Positions 12,991 to 21,922 of a stretch of 64,000 bases of DNA are shown here, in pieces. Under the pieces are notes generated by a model that saw only the letters and a list, made by a program, of their open reading frames with translations, ran no database searches and was not told the DNA's origin. The DNA is from Ruania alkalisoli (lineage in GTDB: Bacteria > Actinomycetota > Actinomycetes > Actinomycetales > Beutenbergiaceae). Numbering within the stretch: position 1 is the stretch's first letter; each line of letters begins with the position of its first letter. A program made the position numbers and the translations under genes. The DNA lies in NCBI RefSeq assembly GCF_014960965.1, contig NZ_CP063169.1, forward strand, positions 1,893,581-1,957,580, in the 5' to 3' direction.

Positions 12991-13847
12991 AGCTGACCAG
13001 GCGCGGGGTCGCGACGACCGCGGGTGCGGCGACGGTTGCGGCGGCAGCTGTGCTGATGCAACGCACCACTGAGCTGGGCGGCCGCTGGGAGCGGACGAAC
13101 TTCCGCGGTCGTCGGGTCCATCTACGTGGTGGTCTGGCCGCCGGGCTCGGGAGCGTCGTGGCCGCCGCTGTCGCCACCGTCCCGGGCCGGCCCGGCGAGA
13201 CTGCCGGAGCTGTGCTGGCCACGACAGCCGGAGGCGTCTTCGGCTTGCTGGACGATCTCGACCCGACCCCTGCCGCGACTCGTGGCCTGCGTGGCCATCT
13301 CCGGGCGCTCGCAGGAGGCCGGGTGACCACAGGGGCGGCCAAGCTGCTCGGGATCTCCAGCTGCGCCGTCGGGGCTGCCGCCCTGCTCACTGACGGCGGA
13401 CGGCGGGGAGCGACGCGGTCCGTTCCCCTGCCTGTCCGGATGGCTGACGTGCTCGCCTCGGGCGCGCTGATCGCCGGTACCGCCAACCTGATCAACCTGT
13501 TCGACCTGCGGCCTGGGCGAGCACTGAAGGTAGCGACGCTCCTGACAGCTTCGATGCTCACTCAGCCGGGCACCACCGGAGACCTGGCTGCCGCAGCCGG
13601 TGGCGTCGCGGCAGCGTCTCTGCCCAGCGATCTCGGTGAGCGGACGATGCTTGGCGACACCGGTGCGAACGCTCTCGGTGCACTGCTCGGAAGCGCGGCC
13701 GCGGCCCATCCACGACCGGAGGTCCGGTTCGCGGCCCTGGGGGCCGTCGTCATGCTCATCCTGGCGAGCGAGAAGGTCAGCTTCTCGGCCGCGATCGCGA
13801 AGACACCGGTGCTGCGCGCTATCGACGGCTGGGGTCGCCAGCCGTGA
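12987..13847 (+). CDS. MraY/WecA-like polyprenyl-phosphate glycosyl-1-phosphate transferase homologue, divergent
   Basis: A 286-residue hydrophobic Ala/Gly-rich protein with several predicted membrane segments, shorter than usual MraY/WecA (about 320-400). It keeps fragments of the family motifs: LLDDLDP (D89-D90, for the DDxxK region), NLINLFD (N167-D173, for NxxNxxDG) and LGDTGANALG (D224, for the MGDTGS block). The canonical DGxDGL sequence is missing: FDLRPGRALK stands in its place. It may be a true transferase with relaxed motifs or a non-catalytic paralogue. It overlaps mctB (ATGA) and the MurJ-like gene (GTGA), so it belongs to a steA-linked glycan module. Membrane protein: sure; family: likely; activity: open. 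Confidence 0.72.
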   Translation: MKLTRRGVATTAGAATVAAAAVLMQRTTELGGRWERTNFRGRRVHLRGGLAAGLGSVVAAAVATVPGRPGETAGAVLATTAGGVFGLLDDLDPTPAATRGLRGHLRALAGGRVTTGAAKLLGISSCAVGAAALLTDGGRRGATRSVPLPVRMADVLASGALIAGTANLINLFDLRPGRALKVATLLTASMLTQPGTTGDLAAAAGGVAAASLPSDLGERTMLGDTGANALGALLGSAAAAHPRPEVRFAALGAVVMLILASEKVSFSAAIAKTPVLRAIDGWGRQP

Positions 13848-15472
13848 CGACGCGCCGCCTGCTCGGCTCGGTGGCCGGGGCGGCGACCATGATCGCTGCG
13901 CTGACCATCGCCTCCCGGCTGCTCGGCTTCGGACGTTGGCTGGTCCAGGCAGAGACCGTGCGCTCGGGCGCCGTTGGTGACGCATACGCCGCCGCGAACA
14001 TGGTGCCGAACGTCCTCTACGAGGTGGTCGCCGGTGGGGCCCTGGCCGGTGCCGTGATCCCGTTGCTGGCCGGCCCCATCGCCCGCCAGGTGCGCCAGGA
14101 TGTCGACCGGACCTCCTCAGCGCTCCTGACGTGGGCGGTGGCAGCACTGCTGCCGGTCGCGGTGGCGCTCACTGTGCTGGCGCGCCCCATCGCCGGCCTG
14201 CTGCCCGATGCGGCCGGAACGGATCCAGCGGTCCAGGTGGAGGCGACGACTCGTTTCCTCCAGGTGTTCGCACCGCAGGTTGTGCTCTACGGCATCGGCG
14301 TGGTGCTCACCGGCGTCCTACAGGCACACCGGCGGTTCCTGGCTCCGGTTCTGGCCCCCATCGCCTCCACCGGCGTGGTGATCGTGAGTTATCTGGTGTT
14401 CGGCCTGCTCGCCGACGGGCTGCAAGATTCTCCCGGAGCGCTCCCGGACGCGGCCTTCGCGTGGCTCGCCTGGGGAACGACGGCCGGGGTCGCCGCGCTC
14501 TCGCTCCCGCTGCTGATCCCTGTGCGCCGGTGCGGTGTGCGGCTGCGCCCCACCTTCCGCTTCCCGCCCGGTGTCGCCGGGCGGGCAAGGTCACTCGCGC
14601 TGGCCGGCCTGGGCTCGCTCCTCGCCCAGCAGCTGTCGGTGCTGGCCGTGCTGTGGGTCGCCCGTACCGGTGGTGACGCGGGCACGATCTTGGTGTTCCA
14701 GTGGACGCAGGCGGTCTATCTGCTGCCCTACGCCGTCCTGGCGGTACCCCTGGCCACGGCCGCCTTCCCACGGCTGGCGGAGCTGGCGGCCGTCGAGGAC
14801 GACAGCCTGCACCAGACCGTCTGGACTGCTCTACGAGCGGTGCTCGCCGTGGCAGTACTCGGGGCGGGAGCGCTCGTGGCCGTGGCGCCAGCAGTGGAGC
14901 AGCTGTTCGCTGGATGTGATCCCTCGGGCGAGTGTGCCAACGACACCACCGGGATGGCGACGGCGCTGTCGGTGATGGCACCGGGCGTGATCGGCCTGTC
15001 GACGATCTTCCTCGTCGCACGTGTTCTCTACACGATGGATCGCAACCGCGCGGCGGTCTCGGCCACGGCGTTGGGCTGGCTCACGGTCACCGTCACGGCC
15101 GTCCTCGGGGTGCTCACGCTCGCTCCCGAGGGTGGCGATGGGCCGAGGACGCTGCTGGTGCTGGGTGGAGCGCATGCGGCCGGGATGACCGTTGCCGGCC
15201 TTGCCCTGGTGGTGCTGCTGGCGCTCGCTCTCCGTGAACGGATCCCGGGACCGGTGGTGCGCACGACCCTCGTGGTGGGCGTCGGAGCGCTCTTGGGGGC
15301 CGCCGGGGGGCGGTGGGCCACCGCGCAAGGGCTGGACCGCCTGGGTGAGGGTGCGGTGGCCGCCGTGATCGCCGGCGGCAGCGGTACAGCCCTGGCTCTC
15401 GCCGTCGTCGCCGGCTGTGTGCTCATCGGGGATCGTGGGATCCTGAGCATCGTGAGGAGACGCCGTGCCTGA
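13844..15472 (+). CDS. MurJ-like lipid flippase (MOP superfamily)
   Basis: A 542-residue polytopic membrane protein with about 13-14 hydrophobic helices. The N-terminus ATMIAALTIASRLLGFGRWL, then DAYAAANMVPNVLYEVVAGGAL and the later RPIAGLLPD segment follow the MurJ/MviN pattern, in which a conserved Arg in helix 1 contacts the lipid-linked substrate. Family members flip undecaprenyl-PP-linked glycans across the membrane. Canonical actinobacterial murJ usually lies near the chromosome end beside trxB/parAB, so this copy, next to an MraY-like gene and a GT4, is more likely dedicated to another lipid-linked glycan (inference). It overlaps both neighbours. Confidence 0.85.
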   Translation: MTTRRLLGSVAGAATMIAALTIASRLLGFGRWLVQAETVRSGAVGDAYAAANMVPNVLYEVVAGGALAGAVIPLLAGPIARQVRQDVDRTSSALLTWAVAALLPVAVALTVLARPIAGLLPDAAGTDPAVQVEATTRFLQVFAPQVVLYGIGVVLTGVLQAHRRFLAPVLAPIASTGVVIVSYLVFGLLADGLQDSPGALPDAAFAWLAWGTTAGVAALSLPLLIPVRRCGVRLRPTFRFPPGVAGRARSLALAGLGSLLAQQLSVLAVLWVARTGGDAGTILVFQWTQAVYLLPYAVLAVPLATAAFPRLAELAAVEDDSLHQTVWTALRAVLAVAVLGAGALVAVAPAVEQLFAGCDPSGECANDTTGMATALSVMAPGVIGLSTIFLVARVLYTMDRNRAAVSATALGWLTVTVTAVLGVLTLAPEGGDGPRTLLVLGGAHAAGMTVAGLALVVLLALALRERIPGPVVRTTLVVGVGALLGAAGGRWATAQGLDRLGEGAVAAVIAGGSGTALALAVVAGCVLIGDRGILSIVRRRRA

Positions 15473-16565
15473 TCGCAGAATCGTCCAGCTGACCGGTTCC
15501 ACCGATGGTGGGATCGGCCGGCACGTGCGCGAGATGGCCTCGGCGCTCGCCCGAGACAACCGGGTGATCCTGGCCGGGCCGCGCGAAGCGCTCACCGATA
15601 TCGCGTCCCCGGTGCACACGAGCGTGATCGACGTGCGCGACCGCCCGCGGGCCGGGGACGCCGCTGCCGTTGCACGCATCCGCCGTATCGCCCGCGGAGC
15701 CGATGTGCTGCATGCCCACGGACTGCGCGCCGGTGCCCTGGCCGCACTCGCTCTGAGCACGCCCACCCCCGAACGGACGGCTCTCGTGGTGACCTTGCAC
15801 AACGCCGCCGTCGGTGGGCACGGGGTGCGTTCGGTGGGGGCCGGTCTGCTGCGCATGATCACCGCCAGGGCCGATGTGGTCCTCGGTGTCAGTGGTGATC
15901 TGGTGGCCGATGCCCTGGCGCACGGCGCCCGTCGGGCCGAGCGCGGGCTCGTTCCCGCGCCGACACATGCTCCGGGTGCTGACAGCTGGCACGAGACGGC
16001 GCGCCGGGCCGCGGGCGTGGGACCAGACGACCAGATCGTGCTCACGCTCGCCCGGCTCGCCCCGCAGAAGGGCCTGGGCCTGCTGGCCGACTCGGCTGCC
16101 CTGCTCGCCGACCGGATGCCTACCGCTCGCTGGTTGGTGGCGGGCAGTGGCCCGCTCATGGATGAGCTCGCCGACCAGGTGCTGGGCGAGGCTCTCCCGG
16201 TGACACTCCTCGGACGCCGGCGCGATGTACCTGCGATGCTCGCGTCGGCTGATGTGCTGGTGAGCACGAGTGCCTGGGAAGGGCAGCCGTTGAACGTGCA
16301 GGAGGCTCTAGCCGCCGGGGTCCCGGTGGTGGCGACCGACGTCGGCGGCACGCGGGAGGTCACCGGTGACGCCGCGTTGCTGGTGCCCTACGGCGATCCG
16401 GACGCCCTGACCTCGGCGATCACCCGTGTGCTCACTGACCATGACCTCGCTGCGGACCTGCGTGCCCGTGCTCTCGCGAGGGCCGCCGAGCTGCCGACGG
16501 TGGACGACGCGCATGCCCAGCTTGAGCGGATCTACGCCGAGGTGACCGATCCGGTGATAGCGTAG
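15465..16565 (+). CDS. GT4 family glycosyltransferase
   Basis: A 366-residue GT-B fold transferase. The N-terminal domain begins RRIVQLTGSTDGGIGRHVREMA, with the glycine-rich acceptor loop. The C-terminal nucleotide-sugar domain carries TLARLAPQKGL, then ADVLVSTSAWEGQPLNVQEALAAGVPVVATDVGG, which contains the GT4 EX7E-type motif. It overlaps the MurJ-like gene by 8 bp and ends 6 bp before pyrG. Acceptor and donor are not deducible. In context it may add a sugar to the lipid-linked intermediate made by the MraY-like protein and exported by the flippase. The same slot in Streptomyces also holds a glycosyltransferase (from memory). Confidence 0.85.
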   Translation: MPDRRIVQLTGSTDGGIGRHVREMASALARDNRVILAGPREALTDIASPVHTSVIDVRDRPRAGDAAAVARIRRIARGADVLHAHGLRAGALAALALSTPTPERTALVVTLHNAAVGGHGVRSVGAGLLRMITARADVVLGVSGDLVADALAHGARRAERGLVPAPTHAPGADSWHETARRAAGVGPDDQIVLTLARLAPQKGLGLLADSAALLADRMPTARWLVAGSGPLMDELADQVLGEALPVTLLGRRRDVPAMLASADVLVSTSAWEGQPLNVQEALAAGVPVVATDVGGTREVTGDAALLVPYGDPDALTSAITRVLTDHDLAADLRARALARAAELPTVDDAHAQLERIYAEVTDPVIA

Positions 16566-16571
16566 AAGCCC

Positions 16572-18287
16572 GTGGTGATCACTTCGAACTCCGGGCAGGC
16601 GGGCGGCGTCCCGCGGCACATCTTCGTCACAGGAGGGGTGGCTTCCTCCCTCGGGAAGGGCCTGACGGCGTCCAGCCTCGGGCACTTGCTGCGTGGCCGT
16701 GGCCTTCGGGTCACGATGCAGAAGCTCGACCCGTACCTCAATGTCGATCCTGGCACGATGAACCCCTTCCAGCATGGTGAGGTGTTCGTCACCGAGGATG
16801 GCGCTGAGACCGACCTGGACATCGGGCACTACGAGCGGTTCCTCGATGTCAACCTCGACGCCGGGGCGAATGTGACCACCGGCGTGGTCTATTCGCATGT
16901 CATCGCCAAGGAGCGGCGCGGGGAGTACCTGGGCGACACGGTCCAGGTCATCCCGCACATCACCGATGAGATCAAGCGCCGCATGCGGGCCCAGGCCAGT
17001 CCAGCGACCGGTCAGGCGCCGGACGTGATCATCACCGAGGTCGGCGGCACGGTCGGGGACATCGAATCCCAGCCGTTCCTCGAGGCAGCCCGGCAGGTAC
17101 GCCAGGACATCGGCCGCGACAACGTCTTCTTCGTGCACGTCTCACTCGTGCCCTATCTCGGCCCCAGCGGTGAGCTGAAGACCAAACCCACTCAGCACTC
17201 GGTGGCCGCCCTGCGCAGTATCGGCATCCAGCCGGATGCGATCGTGTGCCGGGCGGACCGCGACATTCCCGAGGGTGTCAAGGCGAAGATCGCCTCGATG
17301 TGCGACGTCGACCGTGAGGCCGTCATCACGTGCGTGGACGCCCCCAGCATCTACGACATCCCGAAGGTCATCCACTCCGAGGGCCTCGACGCCTACGTGA
17401 TCCGCCGGCTGAACATTCCCTTCCGGGACGTCGACTGGGACACGTGGAACGTGCTCCTGCAGCGTGTGCACCACCCAGCTGACGAGGTGGAGATCGCACT
17501 GGTCGGCAAGTACGTGGATCTTCCCGATGCCTACCTCTCTGTCACCGAGGCATTGCGGGCGGGCGGTTTCCACACCAACACCCGGGTCCGTATCCGCTGG
17601 GTCCCCTCGGACGACTGCCGTACACCGGAGGCCGCGCAGAAGGCGCTCAGCGGGGTCGATGGCGTCCTGGTGCCCGGTGGTTTCGGCGTGCGCGGCATCG
17701 AGGGCAAGCTCGGTGCGCTGCGATGGGCCCGCGAGCACCAGGTGCCGACCCTGGGCATCTGCCTGGGTCTTCAGTGCATGGTGATCGAGTACGCCCGCAA
17801 CGTGCTGGGACTGGCCGATGCGTCCTCCTCCGAGTTTGATCCGAGCACACCGGACCCGGTGGTGGCCACCATGGCCGAGCAACTGGCGATCATCGACGGC
17901 GAGGGAGACCTGGGCGGCACGATGCGGCTGGGTGCCTATGACGCCGTGCTCACACCGGGCTCGGTCGTGGCCGAGACCTATGGCAGCGAGCGGGTGAGTG
18001 AACGGCACCGGCATCGATACGAGGTCAACAACTCCTATCGTGATGCGCTCGCTGAGGCGGGCCTGCAGATCAGCGGCAGGTCTCCGGACTCCTCGCTCGT
18101 GGAGTTTGTCGAGCTCGACCGGGACAAGCATCCGTACTACGTGGCCACTCAGGCCCACCCGGAGTTCAAGTCCCGCCCCACGCGGGCGCACCCGCTCTTC
18201 ATCGGTTTGGTCCGCGCCGGCCTCGAGCGCCAGCGGGAGACCCGACTGCTCGAGGTGGAGCCGGCACAGTCGGCCGAGCATGCCTGA
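16572..18287 (+). CDS. pyrG: CTP synthase
   Basis: Converts UTP to CTP with ATP and glutamine. The 571-residue protein has an N-terminal synthase domain ([13 protein letters not shown]-loop, residues about 19-30; [35 protein letters not shown]) and a C-terminal class I glutamine amidotransferase domain with nucleophile Cys in GICLGLQCM and the His/Glu dyad in AHPEF. GTG 16572 gives a short N-terminal extension before PRHIFVTGG; a GTG at 16575 is equally possible. It lies downstream of the GT4 gene and overlaps the NUDIX gene by ATGCCTGA, as in mycobacteria (Rv1699-Rv1700). Confidence 0.98.
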   Translation: MVITSNSGQAGGVPRHIFVTGGVASSLGKGLTASSLGHLLRGRGLRVTMQKLDPYLNVDPGTMNPFQHGEVFVTEDGAETDLDIGHYERFLDVNLDAGANVTTGVVYSHVIAKERRGEYLGDTVQVIPHITDEIKRRMRAQASPATGQAPDVIITEVGGTVGDIESQPFLEAARQVRQDIGRDNVFFVHVSLVPYLGPSGELKTKPTQHSVAALRSIGIQPDAIVCRADRDIPEGVKAKIASMCDVDREAVITCVDAPSIYDIPKVIHSEGLDAYVIRRLNIPFRDVDWDTWNVLLQRVHHPADEVEIALVGKYVDLPDAYLSVTEALRAGGFHTNTRVRIRWVPSDDCRTPEAAQKALSGVDGVLVPGGFGVRGIEGKLGALRWAREHQVPTLGICLGLQCMVIEYARNVLGLADASSSEFDPSTPDPVVATMAEQLAIIDGEGDLGGTMRLGAYDAVLTPGSVVAETYGSERVSERHRHRYEVNNSYRDALAEAGLQISGRSPDSSLVEFVELDRDKHPYYVATQAHPEFKSRPTRAHPLFIGLVRAGLERQRETRLLEVEPAQSAEHA

Positions 18288-18930
18288 CGATCGGCGCCCG
18301 GCCCGCCAGGTACACGACGAGCGCGTCGACCTGCCGACCTCGTCCACCGAGGAACTGCACACCGGCTATGTGATGGACCTGGTGGCGGAGTCCGTGTCCC
18401 TCGGCGCTGGTGGCACTGTGCGGCGCGAGTTTGTCCGTCATCCCGGGGCAGTTGCCGTGGTGGCACTGGACGATGCGGAGCGTGTGGCCCTGCTCCGTCA
18501 GTACCGCCACCCTGTGCGTGCCCACCTGTGGGAGGTACCCGCGGGTCTGCTCGACGTGCCGGGGGAGCCGTTGCAGCACGCGGCCGCCCGCGAGCTGACC
18601 GAGGAGGCGGACCTGCGAGCGGCCACCTGGCATACGCTCGTCGACTTCTTCACGACCCCCGGCGGCAGCGACGAACGTATCCGGATCTTCCTCGCCCGCG
18701 ACCTGTCTGTCGTTCCCGAGGCCGACCGGTATCAGCGGGAGGCGGAGGAGATCGGGATGGAACTGGCCTGGGTGCCGCTCGCCGACGCCGTCGCCGCCGC
18801 GCTCGCCGGCCGGATCCACAACCCGAGCACGGTCACCGGTGTGCTGGCAGCGCAAGCGGCCCGCGACGGCGGATGGTCGGCCCTGCGCCCCGCCGACACT
18901 CCGTGGCAGCCGGCCTGGCACCGCGACTGA
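18280..18930 (+). CDS. NUDIX hydrolase, ADP-ribose pyrophosphatase type
   Basis: A 216-residue protein. The Nudix box is visible at [24 protein letters not shown] (the strict GX5E spacing is one residue longer, as in other actinobacterial ADPRases). PAGLL just before it and [12 protein letters not shown] after it fit the ADP-ribose pyrophosphatase group, which cleaves ADP-ribose to AMP and ribose 5-phosphate. ATG 18280 overlaps the pyrG stop by 8 bp. The syntenic M. tuberculosis Rv1700 has this activity. It ends the 14-kb plus-strand cluster; xerD, the usual next gene in mycobacteria, is absent here. Confidence 0.93.
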   Translation: MPDDRRPARQVHDERVDLPTSSTEELHTGYVMDLVAESVSLGAGGTVRREFVRHPGAVAVVALDDAERVALLRQYRHPVRAHLWEVPAGLLDVPGEPLQHAAARELTEEADLRAATWHTLVDFFTTPGGSDERIRIFLARDLSVVPEADRYQREAEEIGMELAWVPLADAVAAALAGRIHNPSTVTGVLAAQAARDGGWSALRPADTPWQPAWHRD

Positions 18931-19026
18931 GGCTCACCCTCCCGCGAGGGCACCGTCGTTAGCGCCGCTGGTGGACGTTCGGCCGGCCGTTCACCTGCGG
19001 GGGTCAGGGAACTGCTGGCTCGTGCC

Positions 19027-19959
19027 TCAGTTCGTCAGAGCTGCCCGCGGGCTGCGTTCATACATGCTCGCGAGCGTGAACGCGGTCGCGGCCACCAGGA
19101 GGGCTGCACCGACCATGTGCATTCCGACCAAGAGCTCGGGTAGCCCGGTGAAGTACTGCACGTACCCGATCGCTCCCTGAACGAGCGTGACCACCACCAG
19201 CACCCATGTGTGGCGTCGCATCCTCGATGCCGGTGCGCCGCCGTCGGCGCGATGCGTCACGACGGTGAAGGCCACCAGCAGGGCGGAGAACACCCACACC
19301 GAGGCACTGTGCAGGCGTGCTACGGCCACCGGGTCCACAGCGAACCGGTAGCCGACGTCGGCGTCCCCGGAATGCGGACCCGAGCCGGTGACGATCATCC
19401 CCAGGATCACCACCACACCAGCCACCGTGGCCATCGCCCAGCCCAGCCGGCGGGCGCCGGCCCCCAGCACGGGCCGGCTGCGCATCGGCCGGAACCACCC
19501 GGTCACCAGCCACGCGGAGATCCACACCAGCACCGCCGAGATGAGGAAGTGCGAGCCCACCAGCGCCGGATGCAGTTCGAAGCGAACCGTCAGCCCGCCG
19601 AGGACAGCCTGCAGCACGGACAGCACCAGCGGGAGGACAGCCAGCCGCTGGTAGGCAATCGTCGGAGCCGGGCGCACCCCGGATACCCGCGACGCCTGCA
19701 CCAGGGCCACCACAAGCAGGGCCACCAGCACGACCACGGCGCCCAGCACCCGATTGCCGAACTCGACATAGGGATGAATCGAGGTGGCGTCATGGAATGA
19801 CGGCGTGAACTGACCGGGCTCGCAGTTCGGCCACGTGGAGCACCCGAGCCCGGAACCGGTCAAGCGCACGGCCCCGCCGGTGCCGATGATGAGGATCTGC
19901 ACGACGACGTTGCTCACCACGGCGATCGTGGTCAACCTGGCGATGGTCTGAGGCTGCAC
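19027..19959 (-). CDS. ctaA: Heme A synthase (COX15/CtaA)
   Basis: A 310-residue membrane protein with about eight helices in two four-helix halves. The first half carries [19 protein letters not shown], whose CX5C pair lies in the first extracytoplasmic loop of Gram-positive CtaA; His residues for heme binding recur (SIHPYVEFGNR, VGSHFLISA, RLHSASVW, VGMHMVGA). It oxidises heme O to heme A for the aa3 oxidase. GTG 19959 is chosen because a TACCGT -10 box ends exactly 6 nt before it; an upstream GTG at 20001 has no ribosome site. It is adjacent to an ABC-2 exporter, as in Rv1456c-Rv1458c. No heme O synthase is in the window. Confidence 0.93.
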   Translation of the reverse strand: MQPQTIARLTTIAVVSNVVVQILIIGTGGAVRLTGSGLGCSTWPNCEPGQFTPSFHDATSIHPYVEFGNRVLGAVVVLVALLVVALVQASRVSGVRPAPTIAYQRLAVLPLVLSVLQAVLGGLTVRFELHPALVGSHFLISAVLVWISAWLVTGWFRPMRSRPVLGAGARRLGWAMATVAGVVVILGMIVTGSGPHSGDADVGYRFAVDPVAVARLHSASVWVFSALLVAFTVVTHRADGGAPASRMRRHTWVLVVVTLVQGAIGYVQYFTGLPELLVGMHMVGAALLVAATAFTLASMYERSPRAALTN

Positions 19960-19965
19960 GTCCCT

Positions 19966-19971
19966 ACGGTA
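19966..19971 (-). promoter_or_regulatory. -10 box for leaderless ctaA
   Basis: TACCGT on the minus strand followed by 6 nt (AGGGAC) and the GTG start. Fits the TANNNT-N6-RTG pattern seen at several genes here. Confidence 0.5.
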
Positions 19972-20049
19972 ATCCGCGCCGACTGCCCTACCGGACTTCA
20001 CCGTGTGACGGGGAACACCCGATCAACGGGTGCGCCCAGGTTCATCACG

Positions 20050-20826
20050 TCACTGCCAGCGGAACCAGCGCGCAGTCGCCGCGGTGAAGATCACCGTCCA
20101 CCCTGACAGCACCCCGAGTGACAGCGCGGTCTCGGCCACCGGCCCGCCGGTGAGAGAGGTCCGCAGCGCCTCGCCGAGCGCGCCCGAGGGCAGGAACCGG
20201 GTCAGCCCCGTGGCCGGCAGCAGGACGCCGCCACCAACCACCAGCAACAGCCACAGCAGGTTCGCACCGGCCAGCACTGCCTCGGCACGCAAGGTCCCAG
20301 CCAGCAGCAGGGCCAATGCGGTGAAGCATGCCGTCCCCAGGAGCACTGCCGCCACGGCGAGTCCGATCCCGCTCGGCTCTGGTGCCCACCCCAGCGCCAG
20401 GGCCAGGGACCCCAGCACGAGAACCTGCAGCACCTCCATGACCAGCACGCCCAGCGCCTTGCCACCGAGGAGACCGGTGCGGCCCAGGGGAGTGGTGGCG
20501 AGCAGGCGCAGTGCCCCGGCGCGCCGGTCGAAACCTGTCGCGATCGCTTGCGAGGTGAAGGCCGTCGACATCACGGCCAGCGCCAGCACGCCCGGTGCAG
20601 CCACGTCGATCGCCGGCATCCCGTTCGTCTCCAGGCGCACCAGGGACGTGCGCGAGAGCACGACGAGCACCAGAGCCGGCAGGATCAGGGTCAGCAGCAG
20701 CTGCTCGCCGTTGCGCAGCAGATTCCGGACCTCGAACCCGGCGTGCGAGACCACCCGCACCAGCCATGGGCTCGCGCCACCGGGGCGGGGGCCGGTGAGT
20801 GCCACCTGGTCTGCGGGCACCCTCAT
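20050..20826 (-). CDS. ABC-2 type transporter, permease subunit
   Basis: A 258-residue membrane protein with about six hydrophobic segments: a first helix at LLLTLILPALVLVVLSR, a central group around VLVMEVLQVLVLGSLALALGW and a last at LGVLSGWTVIFTAATARWF. The motif GRTGLLGGKALGVL in the first cytoplasmic loop is typical of ABC-2 exporter permeases. Its ATG overlaps the stop of the ATPase gene. The mycobacterial counterpart (Rv1457c) was annotated as an antibiotic transporter; the real substrate is unknown. The link to ctaA across many Actinobacteria suggests a role near heme or oxidase biogenesis (inference). Confidence 0.88.
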   Translation of the reverse strand: MRVPADQVALTGPRPGGASPWLVRVVSHAGFEVRNLLRNGEQLLLTLILPALVLVVLSRTSLVRLETNGMPAIDVAAPGVLALAVMSTAFTSQAIATGFDRRAGALRLLATTPLGRTGLLGGKALGVLVMEVLQVLVLGSLALALGWAPEPSGIGLAVAAVLLGTACFTALALLLAGTLRAEAVLAGANLLWLLLVVGGGVLLPATGLTRFLPSGALGEALRTSLTGGPVAETALSLGVLSGWTVIFTAATARWFRWQ

Positions 20827-21749
20827 CGAAGACTCCGTCCGGTCAAGTCGAGGAAGACATCTTCGAGTGTGCGGTGTGCACCCAGGCCGCCCACGGCCTC
20901 CGAGCCGTGCACCTGAAGCTCGTATCGCTGCGCAAGCTCCTCGACGGCGGCCCTCGCCTCGGGTGTGAAGCGGCCCGTCAGCTGAAGGGACCCCACGGCT
21001 GGGTCGGGCTGATCGGTGGGGCGAGGGGCGCCGTCGTGGGCTGGGGGGACAGCTGCCGTGGCGACGCGGGGCGGGGTGACGGGCGTGGTCAACTCGGTGA
21101 CCGTACCCTCGGCGATCACGGCTCCGTGGTCGATGATGACCACGCGGTCGGCCAGCTGGGCGGCCTCGTCCATCAGGTGGGTGCTCAGGACGACGCTCAC
21201 GCCGTCCGCACGCAGGGACCGCACCAGCTCCCAGACGGCCAACCGGGCCTGCGGATCCAGGCCCGCGCTCGGCTCGTCCAGGAAGACCAGCTCCGGTCGA
21301 CCCACCAGGGCGATCGCCAAAGCCAGGCGCTGACGTTGCCCGCCTGAGAGTCGCCGGACCGAGGTGCGGGCGAAGGGTGCGAGGCCGAGTGCGTCCACGA
21401 GGTCGTTCACCTCACGTGGGTGCGCATAGAGCCGTGCCACATGCCGCAGCAGCTCCTCCGCGCGGGCCATCACGGGCAACCCGCCGTCCTGCACCATCAC
21501 GCCGACGCGGGGACGCAGCACCTGAGGGGCCGTGCGGGGGTCGTGACCCAGGACCCGCACCGTTCCGGAGTCCGGTCGCTGCAGGCCTTCGCATATCTCC
21601 ATCGCGGTGGTCTTGCCTGCACCATTGGGGCCGAGGACGGCGGTGATCTCGCCCGCGCCGGCCCGAAGGGACAGGCCGGCCAGGGCGCGGGTGGTGCCGA
21701 ACGAACGATGGACGTCCGTCAGCTCGACTGGGCAGGTCACGGCGTCCAA
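20823..21749 (-). CDS. ABC-2 type transporter, ATP-binding subunit
   Basis: A 308-residue ATPase. Walker A GPNGAGKT lies near residue 40, the Q-loop in VGVMVQDGGL, the ABC signature is LSGGQRQRLALA, Walker B LVFLDEPSAGLD and the H-loop Thr-His in LSTHLMDEA. About 80 extra C-terminal residues follow the core, a feature of exporter ATPases of the DrrA type. Possible starts are TTG 21749 and GTG 21740; neither has a strong Shine-Dalgarno. Stop and downstream permease ATG overlap. It is transcribed divergently from sufR across 173 bp. Confidence 0.92.
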   Translation of the reverse strand: MDAVTCPVELTDVHRSFGTTRALAGLSLRAGAGEITAVLGPNGAGKTTAMEICEGLQRPDSGTVRVLGHDPRTAPQVLRPRVGVMVQDGGLPVMARAEELLRHVARLYAHPREVNDLVDALGLAPFARTSVRRLSGGQRQRLALAIALVGRPELVFLDEPSAGLDPQARLAVWELVRSLRADGVSVVLSTHLMDEAAQLADRVVIIDHGAVIAEGTVTELTTPVTPPRVATAAVPPAHDGAPRPTDQPDPAVGSLQLTGRFTPEARAAVEELAQRYELQVHGSEAVGGLGAHRTLEDVFLDLTGRSLR

Positions 21750-21888
21750 GCGTACGCGCTGCCCTGCCGATCCCCGACGACGGCACGTGCGTCTGCCTGA
21801 CGCGAGGCCGCAGCGGGTGTGTGCGGTCTCTCACTAAGGATCGCCTTGCTTGCGTCCACCCATTTGAGAAAGGAGAATGTTCACTAAT

Positions 21889-21903
21889 TGACAGCCGCTG
21901 TGA
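21889..21903. promoter_or_regulatory. Candidate SufR operator (TGACA-N5-TGTGA)
   Basis: TGACA GCCGC TGTGA is a near-perfect inverted repeat (one mismatch to TCACA/TGTGA) 20 bp before the sufR start and just downstream of a weak -35/-10 pair (TTGCGT 21850, 17-nt spacing, GAGAAT 21873). It resembles the ACACT-N5-TGTGA element reported for mycobacterial SufR (from memory). Position fits autorepression of the suf operon. Confidence 0.5.
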
Positions 21904-21922
21904 GCGGTGAGGAGGTGAGCGG

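Noticed and set aside
13844-15472. Assigning the MurJ-like gene as the essential lipid II flippase murJ
   Set aside because: Its context next to steA and an MraY-like gene differs from the usual murJ locus; other copies cannot be checked from this window.
18931-19026. Terminator between the NUDIX gene and ctaA
   Set aside because: Only a weak 5-bp stem (CCCTC/GAGGG) and a short self-complementary CGGCCGGCCG; not convincing.
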